From NCBI GenBank assembly GCA_001557035.1, contig LSKJ01000209.1, forward strand, positions 1 through 24,538: a stretch of DNA of 24,538 nt. Direction: 5' to 3'. The stretch's first letter is position 1. The number at the start of each line of letters is the position of its first letter. Shown here in pieces: positions 15,232 through 24,538 of the stretch. The position numbers and the translations under genes are program-made. The notes under the pieces were generated by a model, which had not been told where the DNA came from, did not search any database, and was given only the letters and a program-made list of their open reading frames with translations. Source of the DNA: Rhodospirillaceae bacterium CCH5-H10 (GTDB lineage: Bacteria > Pseudomonadota > Alphaproteobacteria > Reyranellales > Reyranellaceae).

Positions 15232-15245
15232 TCCAGGTGTACTTG

Positions 15246-15372
15246 CCTCCCCCGTCATACGGGGGAGGTGCCCGAAGGGCGGAGGGGGAGAGCCCCAGAC
15301 GAGTTCCTTCGTGTTGCCTCGACCCCTCCGCCCTTCGGGCACCTCCCCTTCGCGGACTCCGCGAAGGGGAGG
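15246..15372. repeat. Intergenic element with three overlapping inverted repeats between binding protein and permease genes
   Basis: Three perfect stem pairs are visible. I: 15246-15254 with 15260-15268 (9 bp). II: 15262-15287 with 15323-15348 (26 bp, 35-base loop). III: 15342-15356 with 15358-15372 (15 bp, one-base centre). Stem II shares bases with both I and III, so I+III and II are mutually exclusive folds. Stem III contains GGGGAGG (15366-15372), a possible Shine-Dalgarno for the permease gene. It is probably a dispersed GC-rich repeat, but the layout could influence permease translation or segmental mRNA stability. Confidence 0.85.
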
Positions 15373-15383
15373 AAAGGCTTTAG

Positions 15384-17060
15384 ATGCAGCGCTCCCCCGG
15401 CCAGATCGCCCTGGCGCTCGGCATCGCCCTCTTCCTCGGCGTCTTCCTGCTCGCGCCCGTGGCGACCGTCGTCTACGTCGCCTTCACCGAGAAGGGCGGC
15501 GGTGGGCTGACGCTCGTCAACTTCCTCGACTTCGCCCGTACCGAGCTGTTCGTCCGCTCGTTCTGGAACTCGGTCTACGTCTCGGGGATGACCGTCGTGT
15601 GGGCCTCGGTGCTGGCGCTGCCGCTGGCCTATCTCACGACGCGCTTCGAGTTCCGCGGCGCCATGCTGGTGCAGACGCTGGGCTTCCTGCCGTTGATCAT
15701 GCCGCCGTTCGTCGGCGCGGTGGCGATGCAGCTCCTGTTCGGCCGCAACGGCTCGGTGAACCTGCTGCTCGACGAGTGGTTCGACTTCAAGATCGGCTTC
15801 ATGGAAGGCCTCAACGGCGTCATCTTCCTGCAGGCCATCCATTACTTCCCGTTCATCCTCGTCAACCTGTCGGCGGCGCTGCGCAACATCGACCGCAGCA
15901 TGGAAGAAGCCGCGCAGAACCTGGGCTCGCACGGGCTGCGCCTGTTCCGGCGCATCGCCCTGCCGCTGGCGCTGCCGGGCTATATCGCGGGCGCCAGCCT
16001 GGTGTTCGTGAAGGTGTTCGACGACGTGGCGACTCCGCTGCTCCTGAACGTGAAGGAGATGCTGGCGCCCCAGGCCTATCTGCGCATCACCTCGATCGGC
16101 ATCGACGATCCGATGGGCTACGTGATCTCCGTCGTGCTGATCCTCGTCGCGGTGGCGACCATGTGGGCGACCGCTTTGGTCATGAAGGGCAAGGATTACG
16201 CCACGACCCAGCGCGGCGGCGGCGGCCTCGCCCGGCGCAAGTTGCGGCCGCGCGAGCAGGTGCTGGCCTATGCCGTCGTGATCTTCATCCTGGCGCTGGT
16301 GCTGGCGCCTCATGTCGGCCTGGTGCTGCTGTCGTTCGCCACGGTCTGGTCCTACAGCCCGCTGCCCGACGGCTACACGCTGGCCCACTACACGCGCGTG
16401 CTGGGCGACAGTTCGATCTACATCAAGAACACGCTGCTCTATGCCGGCCTCGCCGCCGCCATCGACGTCGTGATCGGCGGCGCCATCGCCTATCTCGTCC
16501 TGCGCACGCGGCTGGCCGGACGCCAGTGGCTCGACTGGGCCGCCAGCACCGCGCTGGCCGTACCCGGCGTCGTGCTGGGCATCGGCTATCTGCGGGCCTT
16601 CTATGGCGTCAGCCTGCCCGACGGCACGCCGCTCGCGACACTCTGGATTGTGATCGTCCTGGCCATCGCCATCCGCCGCCTGCCCTACGCGCTGCGCGCC
16701 GCCTATGCCGCCCTGCAGCAGATCTCGATCTCGCTCGAGGAAGCCGCCGAAAACCTCGGCGCCACCAAGGCGCGCACGGTGCGCCGGGTCGTGATCCCGC
16801 TGATGACCGGCGGGCTTCTCGCGGGCTTCGTCACCAGCTTCGCCACGGCCGCGGTCGAACTGTCGGCCGTGCTGATCCTCGTGCAATCCAATTCGGACGC
16901 GCCGCTGGCCTACGGGCTCTACGTACTGATGCAGACGCCGGCGGGACGCGGCGCCGGCGCGGCGCTGGGCGTGATCGCCGTGCTGATCGTCGCGATCTGC
17001 ATGTGGCTGTCGCAGCTCGCGGTCGACCGGTCGCAACGGGCGCGGGGGCTCGATATATGA
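15384..17060 (+). CDS. ABC transporter permease, double-length (two fused MetI-like domains)
   Basis: 558 residues with about twelve transmembrane segments in two homologous halves, as in FbpB/ThiP-type iron, thiamine and phosphonate permeases. Each half carries an EAA loop that contacts the ATPase: EEAAQNLGSHGLRLFRRIAL (about 174-193) and EEAAENLGATKARTVRRVVI (about 452-471). A basic linker RGGGGLARRKLRPRE joins the halves. One such polypeptide provides the whole channel. AAAGG at 15373-15377 lies six bases before the ATG, next to GGGGAGG buried in a hairpin of the preceding repeat. The stop overlaps the ATPase start in ATGA, so permease and ATPase synthesis are coupled. Confidence 0.94.
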   Translation: MQRSPGQIALALGIALFLGVFLLAPVATVVYVAFTEKGGGGLTLVNFLDFARTELFVRSFWNSVYVSGMTVVWASVLALPLAYLTTRFEFRGAMLVQTLGFLPLIMPPFVGAVAMQLLFGRNGSVNLLLDEWFDFKIGFMEGLNGVIFLQAIHYFPFILVNLSAALRNIDRSMEEAAQNLGSHGLRLFRRIALPLALPGYIAGASLVFVKVFDDVATPLLLNVKEMLAPQAYLRITSIGIDDPMGYVISVVLILVAVATMWATALVMKGKDYATTQRGGGGLARRKLRPREQVLAYAVVIFILALVLAPHVGLVLLSFATVWSYSPLPDGYTLAHYTRVLGDSSIYIKNTLLYAGLAAAIDVVIGGAIAYLVLRTRLAGRQWLDWAASTALAVPGVVLGIGYLRAFYGVSLPDGTPLATLWIVIVLAIAIRRLPYALRAAYAALQQISISLEEAAENLGATKARTVRRVVIPLMTGGLLAGFVTSFATAAVELSAVLILVQSNSDAPLAYGLYVLMQTPAGRGAGAALGVIAVLIVAICMWLSQLAVDRSQRARGLDI

Positions 17061-18079
17061 CGGACATGACCATGGCGAAGGCAGCACGCGCGGTCGGCAT
17101 CGAGATCACGGGGGTCAACCTCTCCTACGGGTCGACCCATGTGCTGAAGGATGTCGCCCTCTCGATCCACCCCGGCGAATTCTTTGCCTTCCTCGGCCCG
17201 TCCGGTTGCGGCAAGACCACCCTTCTGAGGCTGATCGCGGGCTTTGCCCAGGCGCAGACCGGCAAGGTGCTGCTGGACGGCCAGGACGTGGCGCCGCTGC
17301 CGCCCTGGAAGCGCGACGTCGGCATGGTGTTCCAGAGCTACGCGCTGTGGCCGCACATGACCGTCGCCAAGAACGTCGCCTTCGGCCTCGAGGAGCGCCG
17401 CCTGCCCCGCGCCGAGATCGACCGGCGGGTCGCGCAGGCGCTGGAACTCGTCGGCCTCTCGGCCTACGCCGAGCGCCGGCCCGCACAACTCTCCGGCGGC
17501 CAGCAGCAGCGCGTGGCGGTGGCGCGGACCATCGCCATCGAGCCCAAGGTGCTGCTGCTCGACGAGCCACTTTCCAACCTCGACGCCAAGATGCGCGTCA
17601 GCGTCCGCCGGGAGTTGCGGGCGCTGCAGCAGCGGCTGGGTCTCACGACGATCTTCGTGACCCACGACCAGGAAGAGGCCAACACGATCTGCGACCGCAT
17701 CGCCGTCATGGACGGCGGCAAGGTCCAGCAGGTCGGCACGCCGATGGAGCTCTACGAGAACCCGGCCAACCTGTTCGTGGCGAACTTCCTGGGTTCCGCC
17801 AACATCCTCGACGAGAAGTCGGGCGTGCCGATGCCGGCCGGCAAGCGGCTGGTGTTCCGTCCCCAGCACGCGACGCTGTCGGCGGCCGAGGGTGCGGCCC
17901 TGCACGGCCCCGTCACCCACCGCGAGTTCCTGGGCGCGACCGTGCGCTACGGGGTGCGCATCGGCGCCAGCGAGATCCTGATCGAGACGCCGTTCCAGTC
18001 CGGCAGCGAATTGCGCAGCGTCGGCGACAAGGTGGGCGTGGACTTGCCACCCCAGCGCATGCTTTTCCTTCCGGCATGA
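17057..18079 (+). CDS. ABC transporter ATP-binding protein (PotA/FbpC-like)
   Basis: 340 residues, the usual length for an importer ATPase with a C-terminal TOBE regulatory domain. Walker A GPSGCGKT is at 47-54, Q-loop Gln93 is in VFQSYALWPHMTV, the signature LSGGQQQRVAVAR starts at 145, Walker B VLLLDEP at 165-171, D-loop SNLDAK, and H-loop His203 in VTHDQEEA. Residues after about 265 form the TOBE domain (RPQHATLS, HREFLGATVRYGV). It energises the permease encoded just upstream, which shares an ATGA overlap. Alternative in-frame ATG codons at 17066 and 17072 exist, but the overlap favours 17057. Its own stop overlaps the start of prmA, so the housekeeping methyltransferase is cotranscribed with the transporter. 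Confidence 0.95.
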   Translation: MTDMTMAKAARAVGIEITGVNLSYGSTHVLKDVALSIHPGEFFAFLGPSGCGKTTLLRLIAGFAQAQTGKVLLDGQDVAPLPPWKRDVGMVFQSYALWPHMTVAKNVAFGLEERRLPRAEIDRRVAQALELVGLSAYAERRPAQLSGGQQQRVAVARTIAIEPKVLLLDEPLSNLDAKMRVSVRRELRALQQRLGLTTIFVTHDQEEANTICDRIAVMDGGKVQQVGTPMELYENPANLFVANFLGSANILDEKSGVPMPAGKRLVFRPQHATLSAAEGAALHGPVTHREFLGATVRYGVRIGASEILIETPFQSGSELRSVGDKVGVDLPPQRMLFLPA

Positions 18080-18963
18080 GTACCGTTCGCAAGGCAGGTT
18101 TCGTCGCTCCGGCGGCCGAGCGCGCCGCCTGGGAAACCCTGCTGGAAGAAAGGCTGGGCGAGCAAGGCTTTATCGTCGCGAGCTGCGAGGTGTCGCGCGA
18201 CGGGCCCTGGCGCATCGACGTATTCGGCGAGGGCGACGAGGCGTTGGTGAAAGCCGCGATCGAGGCCGCCGCACAGGCGCTCGGCCTGGCCGTGCCGGAC
18301 TGGCGCTGGGAAGCGCTGCCCGACATCGACTGGGTCGCCGAGAACCAGCGTTCCTTCCGGCCCTTCGCCGTCGGCCCGTTCTGGGTACACCCCTCGCATG
18401 TCAGCGAAGGCCGCCCCGCCGGCCTGCTGCCGCTGCGCATCGATGCCGGTCTCGCCTTCGGTACCGGCACGCACGCCACCACGCGCGGTTGCCTGGAGAT
18501 GCTGGCGACGCTCGATCCGGCGGAGACGGTCAATGCCGTCGATGTGGGCTGCGGCAGCGGCATCCTCGCCATCGCCATGGCCAAGCTCTGGAAGCGGCCG
18601 GTGATCGGCGGCGACAACGATGCCGAGGCAGTGGACGTCGCGCGGGAGAATGCCGCACTCAACGGCGTGCCGGACCTCTGCACCTTCTTCGTCTCCTCCG
18701 GCCTGCAGGCGGGGGAGCTGGGCCGCCGTGCACCCTACGATCTCATCGTCGCCAACATCCTGGCCGGGCCGCTGCTGGATCTTGCGGAAACCTTCGGCGC
18801 TTCCGTCCGTCCGGGCGGGCGCGTGCTGCTGAGCGGACTGCTGGTGGAGCAGGCGGCCAACATCCTGGCCGCCTACGGACGCCGCGGCTTCGTGTTCGAG
18901 CGCCGCATCGACCTGGAAACGGGCGGCGCCTGGTGGCGCAGCCTGGTCCTGCGGCGGGCCTGA
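18076..18963 (+). CDS. prmA: Ribosomal protein L11 methyltransferase PrmA
   Basis: 295 residues. The N-terminal ~95 residues form the L11-recognition domain, and the C-terminal part is a Rossmann-like SAM-dependent methyltransferase. Diagnostic motifs are AFGTGTHATT (127-136), DVGCGSG (156-162), GGDND (178-182) and the NILAGPL catalytic segment (227-233). PrmA methylates amino groups of ribosomal protein L11; loss is usually tolerated. The start is fixed by an ATGA overlap with the ABC ATPase stop. The next plus-strand gene is pepP, an association I recall from other alphaproteobacteria, although here a DUF1127 gene on the opposite strand lies between them. A stem-loop follows 15 bases after the stop. 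Confidence 0.95.
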   Translation: MSTVRKAGFVAPAAERAAWETLLEERLGEQGFIVASCEVSRDGPWRIDVFGEGDEALVKAAIEAAAQALGLAVPDWRWEALPDIDWVAENQRSFRPFAVGPFWVHPSHVSEGRPAGLLPLRIDAGLAFGTGTHATTRGCLEMLATLDPAETVNAVDVGCGSGILAIAMAKLWKRPVIGGDNDAEAVDVARENAALNGVPDLCTFFVSSGLQAGELGRRAPYDLIVANILAGPLLDLAETFGASVRPGGRVLLSGLLVEQAANILAAYGRRGFVFERRIDLETGGAWWRSLVLRRA

Positions 18964-18977
18964 CGCCCAAAACGAAA

Positions 18978-18997
18978 GGGCCGGCTTTCGCCGGCCC
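18978..18997 (-). terminator. Rho-independent-type terminator hairpin between prmA and the DUF1127 gene
   Basis: GGGCCGGC-TTTC-GCCGGCCC is a perfect 8-bp stem with a four-base loop. Read on the minus strand it is followed by TTTCGTTTT, so it should best terminate the DUF1127 transcript. On the plus strand no T-run follows, so it is a weaker stop for prmA. The sequence immediately to the right (19001-19017) is a short run of TACGCT-like units. Confidence 0.75.
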
Positions 18998-19030
18998 TCG
19001 TACGCTTACGCTACGCTACTCTACAGTCGG

Positions 19031-19435
19031 CTACGCCGCGCGGCGCAGGTTCTGGTTGGCCACGGTGACCGGTGCGGCGACATGGTCGAATGCCGGCGTC
19101 ACGCCCTCGGCGGCCTCACGAACGGCGAAGTCGATGTCGGCCCGGCACAGGCCGAGGTCGGACAGTTCGCGGTCGGTCATGCGATGCAGCTGGGCCTCGG
19201 CGGCGCGCAGCTTCAGGTCGGCCTTGATCCCCGCGGTCAGGCGGTCGTACTGACGGCCAATCCACAGGATTGCGTCACCGAAGCCGTTCGCCAGCATTTC
19301 GGCGCGGGCATAGCGGGCACGCAGCTCGATCAGGCGGCGATCGGCGGTGATGCCGAACTTGGAATTCGCGTTTCCCCCCGCCGGCGCAGTTTCGCTGGTC
19401 AGATCCTTAAAGGTCCGAATCGGCTGGGTCATCAT
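19031..19435 (-). CDS. DUF1127 domain protein
   Basis: 134 residues. The C-terminal half contains the DUF1127 signature, a short amphipathic helix pair ending MTDRELSDLGLCRADIDFAV (86-105); DUF1127 itself is about 30-45 residues. The N-terminal ~75 residues are an extension with a helical stretch (RRLIELRARYARAEMLANGF). In other alphaproteobacteria small DUF1127 proteins are linked to stress responses, RNA turnover and phosphate or carbon metabolism, some being RNA-binding. No specific role is claimed here. AAAGGAG lies six bases before the first of two adjacent ATGs (19435 and 19432). The leader contains an inverted repeat, and the gene has its own AT-rich upstream region unlike the rest of the window, consistent with a regulated, strongly expressed gene. 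Confidence 0.82.
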   Translation of the reverse strand: MMTQPIRTFKDLTSETAPAGGNANSKFGITADRRLIELRARYARAEMLANGFGDAILWIGRQYDRLTAGIKADLKLRAAEAQLHRMTDRELSDLGLCRADIDFAVREAAEGVTPAFDHVAAPVTVANQNLRRAA

Positions 19436-19451
19436 GAGTCTCTCCTTTATT

Positions 19452-19482
19452 GTGCGATGCGAAAGTCGATGCTGCATCGCAC
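19452..19482 (-). promoter_or_regulatory. 5' leader inverted repeat of the DUF1127 gene
   Basis: GTGCGATGC (19452-19460) and GCATCGCAC (19474-19482) are perfect 9-bp complements with a 13-base loop that contains another TGCGAAA-like core. A TATATT at 19489-19494 (minus strand) would place transcription start close to 19482, so the stem would form at the extreme 5' end of the mRNA, ten bases before the AAAGGAG. It could be an mRNA-stabilising hairpin or an operator. Confidence 0.5.
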
Positions 19483-19559
19483 TCAGCAAATATAGAGCCT
19501 TGAGCCGCAACAATAAGTGCAGAGGTTGAAGGTTCGATATGCGCCCAACGCATAACGCA

Positions 19560-19588
19560 CTATATTTTAGCATTTCGCACATGCGAAA
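19560..19588 (+). promoter_or_regulatory. Candidate pepP promoter -10 and overlapping palindromic operator
   Basis: CTATAT at 19560-19565 resembles an alphaproteobacterial -10 element. Starting eight bases later is TTTCGCA-CA-TGCGAAA (19573-19588), a perfect 7-bp inverted repeat at the expected transcription start. The half-site TGCGAAA recurs at 19458-19464 near the DUF1127 leader. No convincing -35 was found, so this is a candidate only. Confidence 0.4.
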
Positions 19589-19644
19589 GAACAAAAATTG
19601 CTCAGTTTGCCTGTACTGACCGTCGCGCGTAGGGTCGCGAAATC

Positions 19645-21654
19645 ATGAGTTCCGCTCCAGATGACGTTCTAGCCCTGCTCCACAAGCATGGGCGCAGCGC
19701 CGACCCGGCCGCGCTCGATGCGCTGATGCGCGGGGTGGCCGCCGCTCCTGAAAGCCTGTCCGGCCCGGAGTGGATCGAACTGATCGATCCGGCTCCTGAT
19801 GCCGAAATGACCAGGGCGCTGATCGCTTGGCGGGCAGCGTTGGCCGCCGGCGACGACGGGCTGGAAGCGAGCCCCGCCCCGGCCTCCCGGCTGGCCGATC
19901 TGCGCGCCGAACTGAAGCGGCGAGGCCTCGACGGTTTCGTCGTGCCGCGTGCAGACGAGCATCAGGGCGAGTACGTGCCGCGGCGTTCGCAGCGGCTTGG
20001 CTGGCTGACCGGGTTCAGCGGCTCGGCGGGCCTCGCCATCGTCCTGGCCGACAAGGCGGCGATCTTCATCGATGGCCGCTACACGCTCGCGGTCCGCGAC
20101 CAGGTCGACGTGCAGGCCTTCGAGCCGCACCAGATCCCCGAACAGTCGGCAGAAACCTGGATCGCCGAGAACCTGCCCAAGGGCGGCAAGCTGGGCTTCG
20201 ATCCCTGGCTCCAGACCGTCGACGGCTACGACCGCTTCGCCCGCGCCTGCCAGCGTGCGGGCGGCAGCTTCGTGCCGGTCGAATCCAATCCCGTCGACAC
20301 GGTCTGGACGGCCCGTCCGCCCGCGCCGCTGGCGCCGGTGCTGCCGCATCCCGTCGAATTCGCCGGCGAGACCAGCGAGAGCAAGCGCGGCCGCATTGCC
20401 GCGACCCTGGCCGCCAGGAATGCCGACGTCGCACTGATCACCGCGCCGGACTCGATCGCCTGGCTGCTGAACGTGCGGGGCGGCGACGTTCCGCGCACCC
20501 CGTTCGCGCTGGGCTTCGCGCTGATCCACGCCGACGGTCATGTCGATCTCTACATGGATCGCCGCAAGATTCCCGATCGCACCGTGTCGTGGCTCGGCAA
20601 TGCCGTGACCCTGGCGCCGCCCGAGGAGCTGGGCAGCGCCCTCGACCTGCTGGGCAAGCTGGGCAAGCGCGTCCTGGTCGAGACCTCGACCGCGCCCTAT
20701 TGGGCCGCGACGCGGCTGCAGGCCGCGGGCGCGACGATGGTGCGCGACGCCGATCCCGTCTCGCTCCCCAAGGCGTGCAAGAACGCGGTCGAACTCGACG
20801 GCATCCGCGCCGCGCATCGCCGCGACGGCGTCGCCGTCAGCCGCTTCCTGAACTGGCTCGCCCGCGCGTCGAGCGCGGGCGCTTTGCGCGAGATCGAGGT
20901 GTCGGATCGGCTGCAGGCGCTGCGCGAGGAAACCGGCAAGCTGCGCGACCTCAGCTTCGACACGATCTCGGGGGCCGGCGCCAACGGCGCCATCGTCCAT
21001 TACCGCGCCTCCGAGGCGACGGAGCGCACGCTCGAACCCGGCAGCCTCTACCTGGTGGATTCCGGCGGCCAGTATCGCGACGGCACCACCGACATCACCC
21101 GCACCGTCGGCGTCGGCACGCCCTCGCCCGAGATGCGCGACCGCTTCACGCGGGTCCTGAAGGGACATATCGCTCTGGCCAGCGCGCGCTTCCCGGTCGG
21201 CACGACGGGATCCCAGCTCGATGTTCTGGCGCGCTATGCGCTGTGGCAGGTCGGTCTCGACTACGACCACGGCACCGGCCACGGCGTCGGCGCCTATCTC
21301 TCGGTGCACGAGGGTCCGCACCGCATCTCCAAGATGCCCAACTCGGTCGCGCTGCAGCCTGGCATGATCGTCAGCAACGAGCCCGGCTACTACAAGACCG
21401 GCGCCTACGGCATCCGCATCGAGAACCTCGTGGCGGTGAAGGACGTCGAGATCGAGGGCGCCGACCGCAAGTACCTCGAATTCGAGACGCTGACCCTCGC
21501 CCCGATCGACCTCGCCTGCATCGAGCCCTCGCTGCTGACCGAGACCGAGAAACAGTGGCTCAACGACTATCACCGCCGCGTGCGCGAGACGGTCGGGCCG
21601 AACGTCGACGAAGAAACGCGCGCCTGGCTCGAACAGGCGACGCGCGCGATCTGA
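19645..21654 (+). CDS. pepP: Xaa-Pro aminopeptidase (aminopeptidase P, M24B), long form
   Basis: 669 residues with the three-domain long form of aminopeptidase P: two creatinase-like N-terminal domains (about 85-220 and 245-395), the M24 pita-bread metallopeptidase domain (about 400-605) and a C-terminal M24_C tail ending near WLEQATRAI. The five metal ligands are all present: Asp472 and Asp483 (DSGGQYRDGTTD), His546 (GTGH), Glu579 (NEPGYY) and Glu614 (FETLTL). It removes an N-terminal residue preceding proline and should use two Mn2+ ions in the cytoplasm. About 75 residues precede the first creatinase domain, more than I expect for the family. The Shine-Dalgarno before 19645 is weak and in-frame ATGs exist farther in, but the extension reads like real, helix-forming protein with normal codon use. 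Confidence 0.93.
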   Translation: MSSAPDDVLALLHKHGRSADPAALDALMRGVAAAPESLSGPEWIELIDPAPDAEMTRALIAWRAALAAGDDGLEASPAPASRLADLRAELKRRGLDGFVVPRADEHQGEYVPRRSQRLGWLTGFSGSAGLAIVLADKAAIFIDGRYTLAVRDQVDVQAFEPHQIPEQSAETWIAENLPKGGKLGFDPWLQTVDGYDRFARACQRAGGSFVPVESNPVDTVWTARPPAPLAPVLPHPVEFAGETSESKRGRIAATLAARNADVALITAPDSIAWLLNVRGGDVPRTPFALGFALIHADGHVDLYMDRRKIPDRTVSWLGNAVTLAPPEELGSALDLLGKLGKRVLVETSTAPYWAATRLQAAGATMVRDADPVSLPKACKNAVELDGIRAAHRRDGVAVSRFLNWLARASSAGALREIEVSDRLQALREETGKLRDLSFDTISGAGANGAIVHYRASEATERTLEPGSLYLVDSGGQYRDGTTDITRTVGVGTPSPEMRDRFTRVLKGHIALASARFPVGTTGSQLDVLARYALWQVGLDYDHGTGHGVGAYLSVHEGPHRISKMPNSVALQPGMIVSNEPGYYKTGAYGIRIENLVAVKDVEIEGADRKYLEFETLTLAPIDLACIEPSLLTETEKQWLNDYHRRVRETVGPNVDEETRAWLEQATRAI

Positions 21655-21660
21655 CGTTCA

Positions 21661-21750
21661 CTGTCATCCTGAGCGCAGCGAAGGATCTCCCGCGAGTCAG
21701 GGAGTCCGCTGGCCGCCGCGTTAGGTCCTTCGCTGCGCTCAGGACGACAG
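21661..21750. repeat. Intergenic palindromic repeat, element A family, between pepP and ligA
   Basis: Arms 21661-21688 and 21723-21750 are 28 bases each and complementary except for two positions, one of which would be a G-U pair in RNA. The 34-base centre is unpaired in this fold. The right arm shares a 21-base segment (21728-21748) with 4470-4490 with two differences. The element begins six bases after the pepP stop and ends three bases before the ligA stop, so it is the shared 3' end of two convergent genes. On the plus strand it is followed by CTTTT and may act as a terminator. Confidence 0.85.
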
Positions 21751-21753
21751 CTT

Positions 21754-24538
<2,785 letters not shown>

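Noticed and set aside
15255..17087. A 610-codon open frame antisense to the permease
   Set aside because: Translation is dominated by His/Gln/Arg/Asp low-complexity runs with no fold; it is the mirror of a hydrophobic membrane protein.
15311..18079. A continuous plus-strand frame that would fuse about 580 residues to the ABC ATPase
   Set aside because: The upstream part is the wrong-frame reading of the permease and is Arg/Ala/Gly-rich. The ATGA overlap and a normal-length ATPase from 17057 explain the region.
13906..18079. Assignment of the ABC system as a ferric iron importer
   Set aside because: The superfamily also carries polyamines, phosphonates and thiamine. No clear iron-binding Tyr pair or iron-responsive promoter was seen, so the ligand is left open.
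19001..19020. Short run of TACGCT units as a possible CRISPR or VNTR
   Set aside because: It has only about three partial units over 17 bases with no spacers; too small to be meaningful.

Overview
This is a compact, high-GC stretch of bacterial chromosome. Short intergenic gaps, strong GC-rich codon bias and the sequence character of PrmA, PepP, LigA and RecN point to an alphaproteobacterium. The DUF2783 / flavin monooxygenase / MBL-hydrolase neighbourhood, the DUF1127 protein and the abundance of GC-rich intergenic palindromes suggest a Rhodospirillales or Hyphomicrobiales soil or freshwater organism, perhaps Reyranella-like. That placement is an inference from family resemblance only. I see no tRNA or rRNA gene, CRISPR array, prophage, transposase or integrase.

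Layout. 1-6350 is a set of small metabolic and membrane genes: the N-terminal part of an HMG-CoA-synthase-like protein, a NUDT19-like Nudix hydrolase, an HdeD/DUF308 membrane protein, a CurA-type NADPH reductase, an exported ankyrin protein directly abutting an alpha/beta hydrolase, an SDR whose catalytic Tyr is Phe, and two tandemly duplicated hot-dog thioesterases. 6328-10409 (minus strand) is a tightly packed apparent operon: MBL-fold hydrolase, class A flavin monooxygenase, DUF2783 protein, SDR dehydrogenase and GNAT acetyltransferase. Gene ends overlap or nearly touch except at one palindromic repeat. It looks like a catabolic module for an unidentified (possibly aromatic) substrate. Just upstream on the same strand is an HtrA-like PDZ protein that has lost its whole protease triad.

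11589-18079 (plus strand) holds a UvrD/PcrA helicase and then an ABC importer of the Fe3+/polyamine/phosphonate type: binding protein, double-length permease, ATPase. The importer is split by a 127-bp palindromic element. prmA overlaps the ATPase stop codon. A DUF1127 protein and pepP diverge from an AT-rich promoter region with palindromes. The right end carries recN followed by ligA on the minus strand, convergent with pepP across another palindrome.

Most genes are ordinary. The features that deserve a second look are (i) the monooxygenase/DUF2783/MBL operon with an altered metal site in the MBL protein, (ii) three proteins that have lost canonical catalytic residues (HMGCS-like Cys to Leu, SDR Tyr to Phe, HtrA-like triad), and (iii) four intergenic palindromes, two of which lie immediately against or around translation start signals. 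I found no convincing wholly new defence or mobile system.
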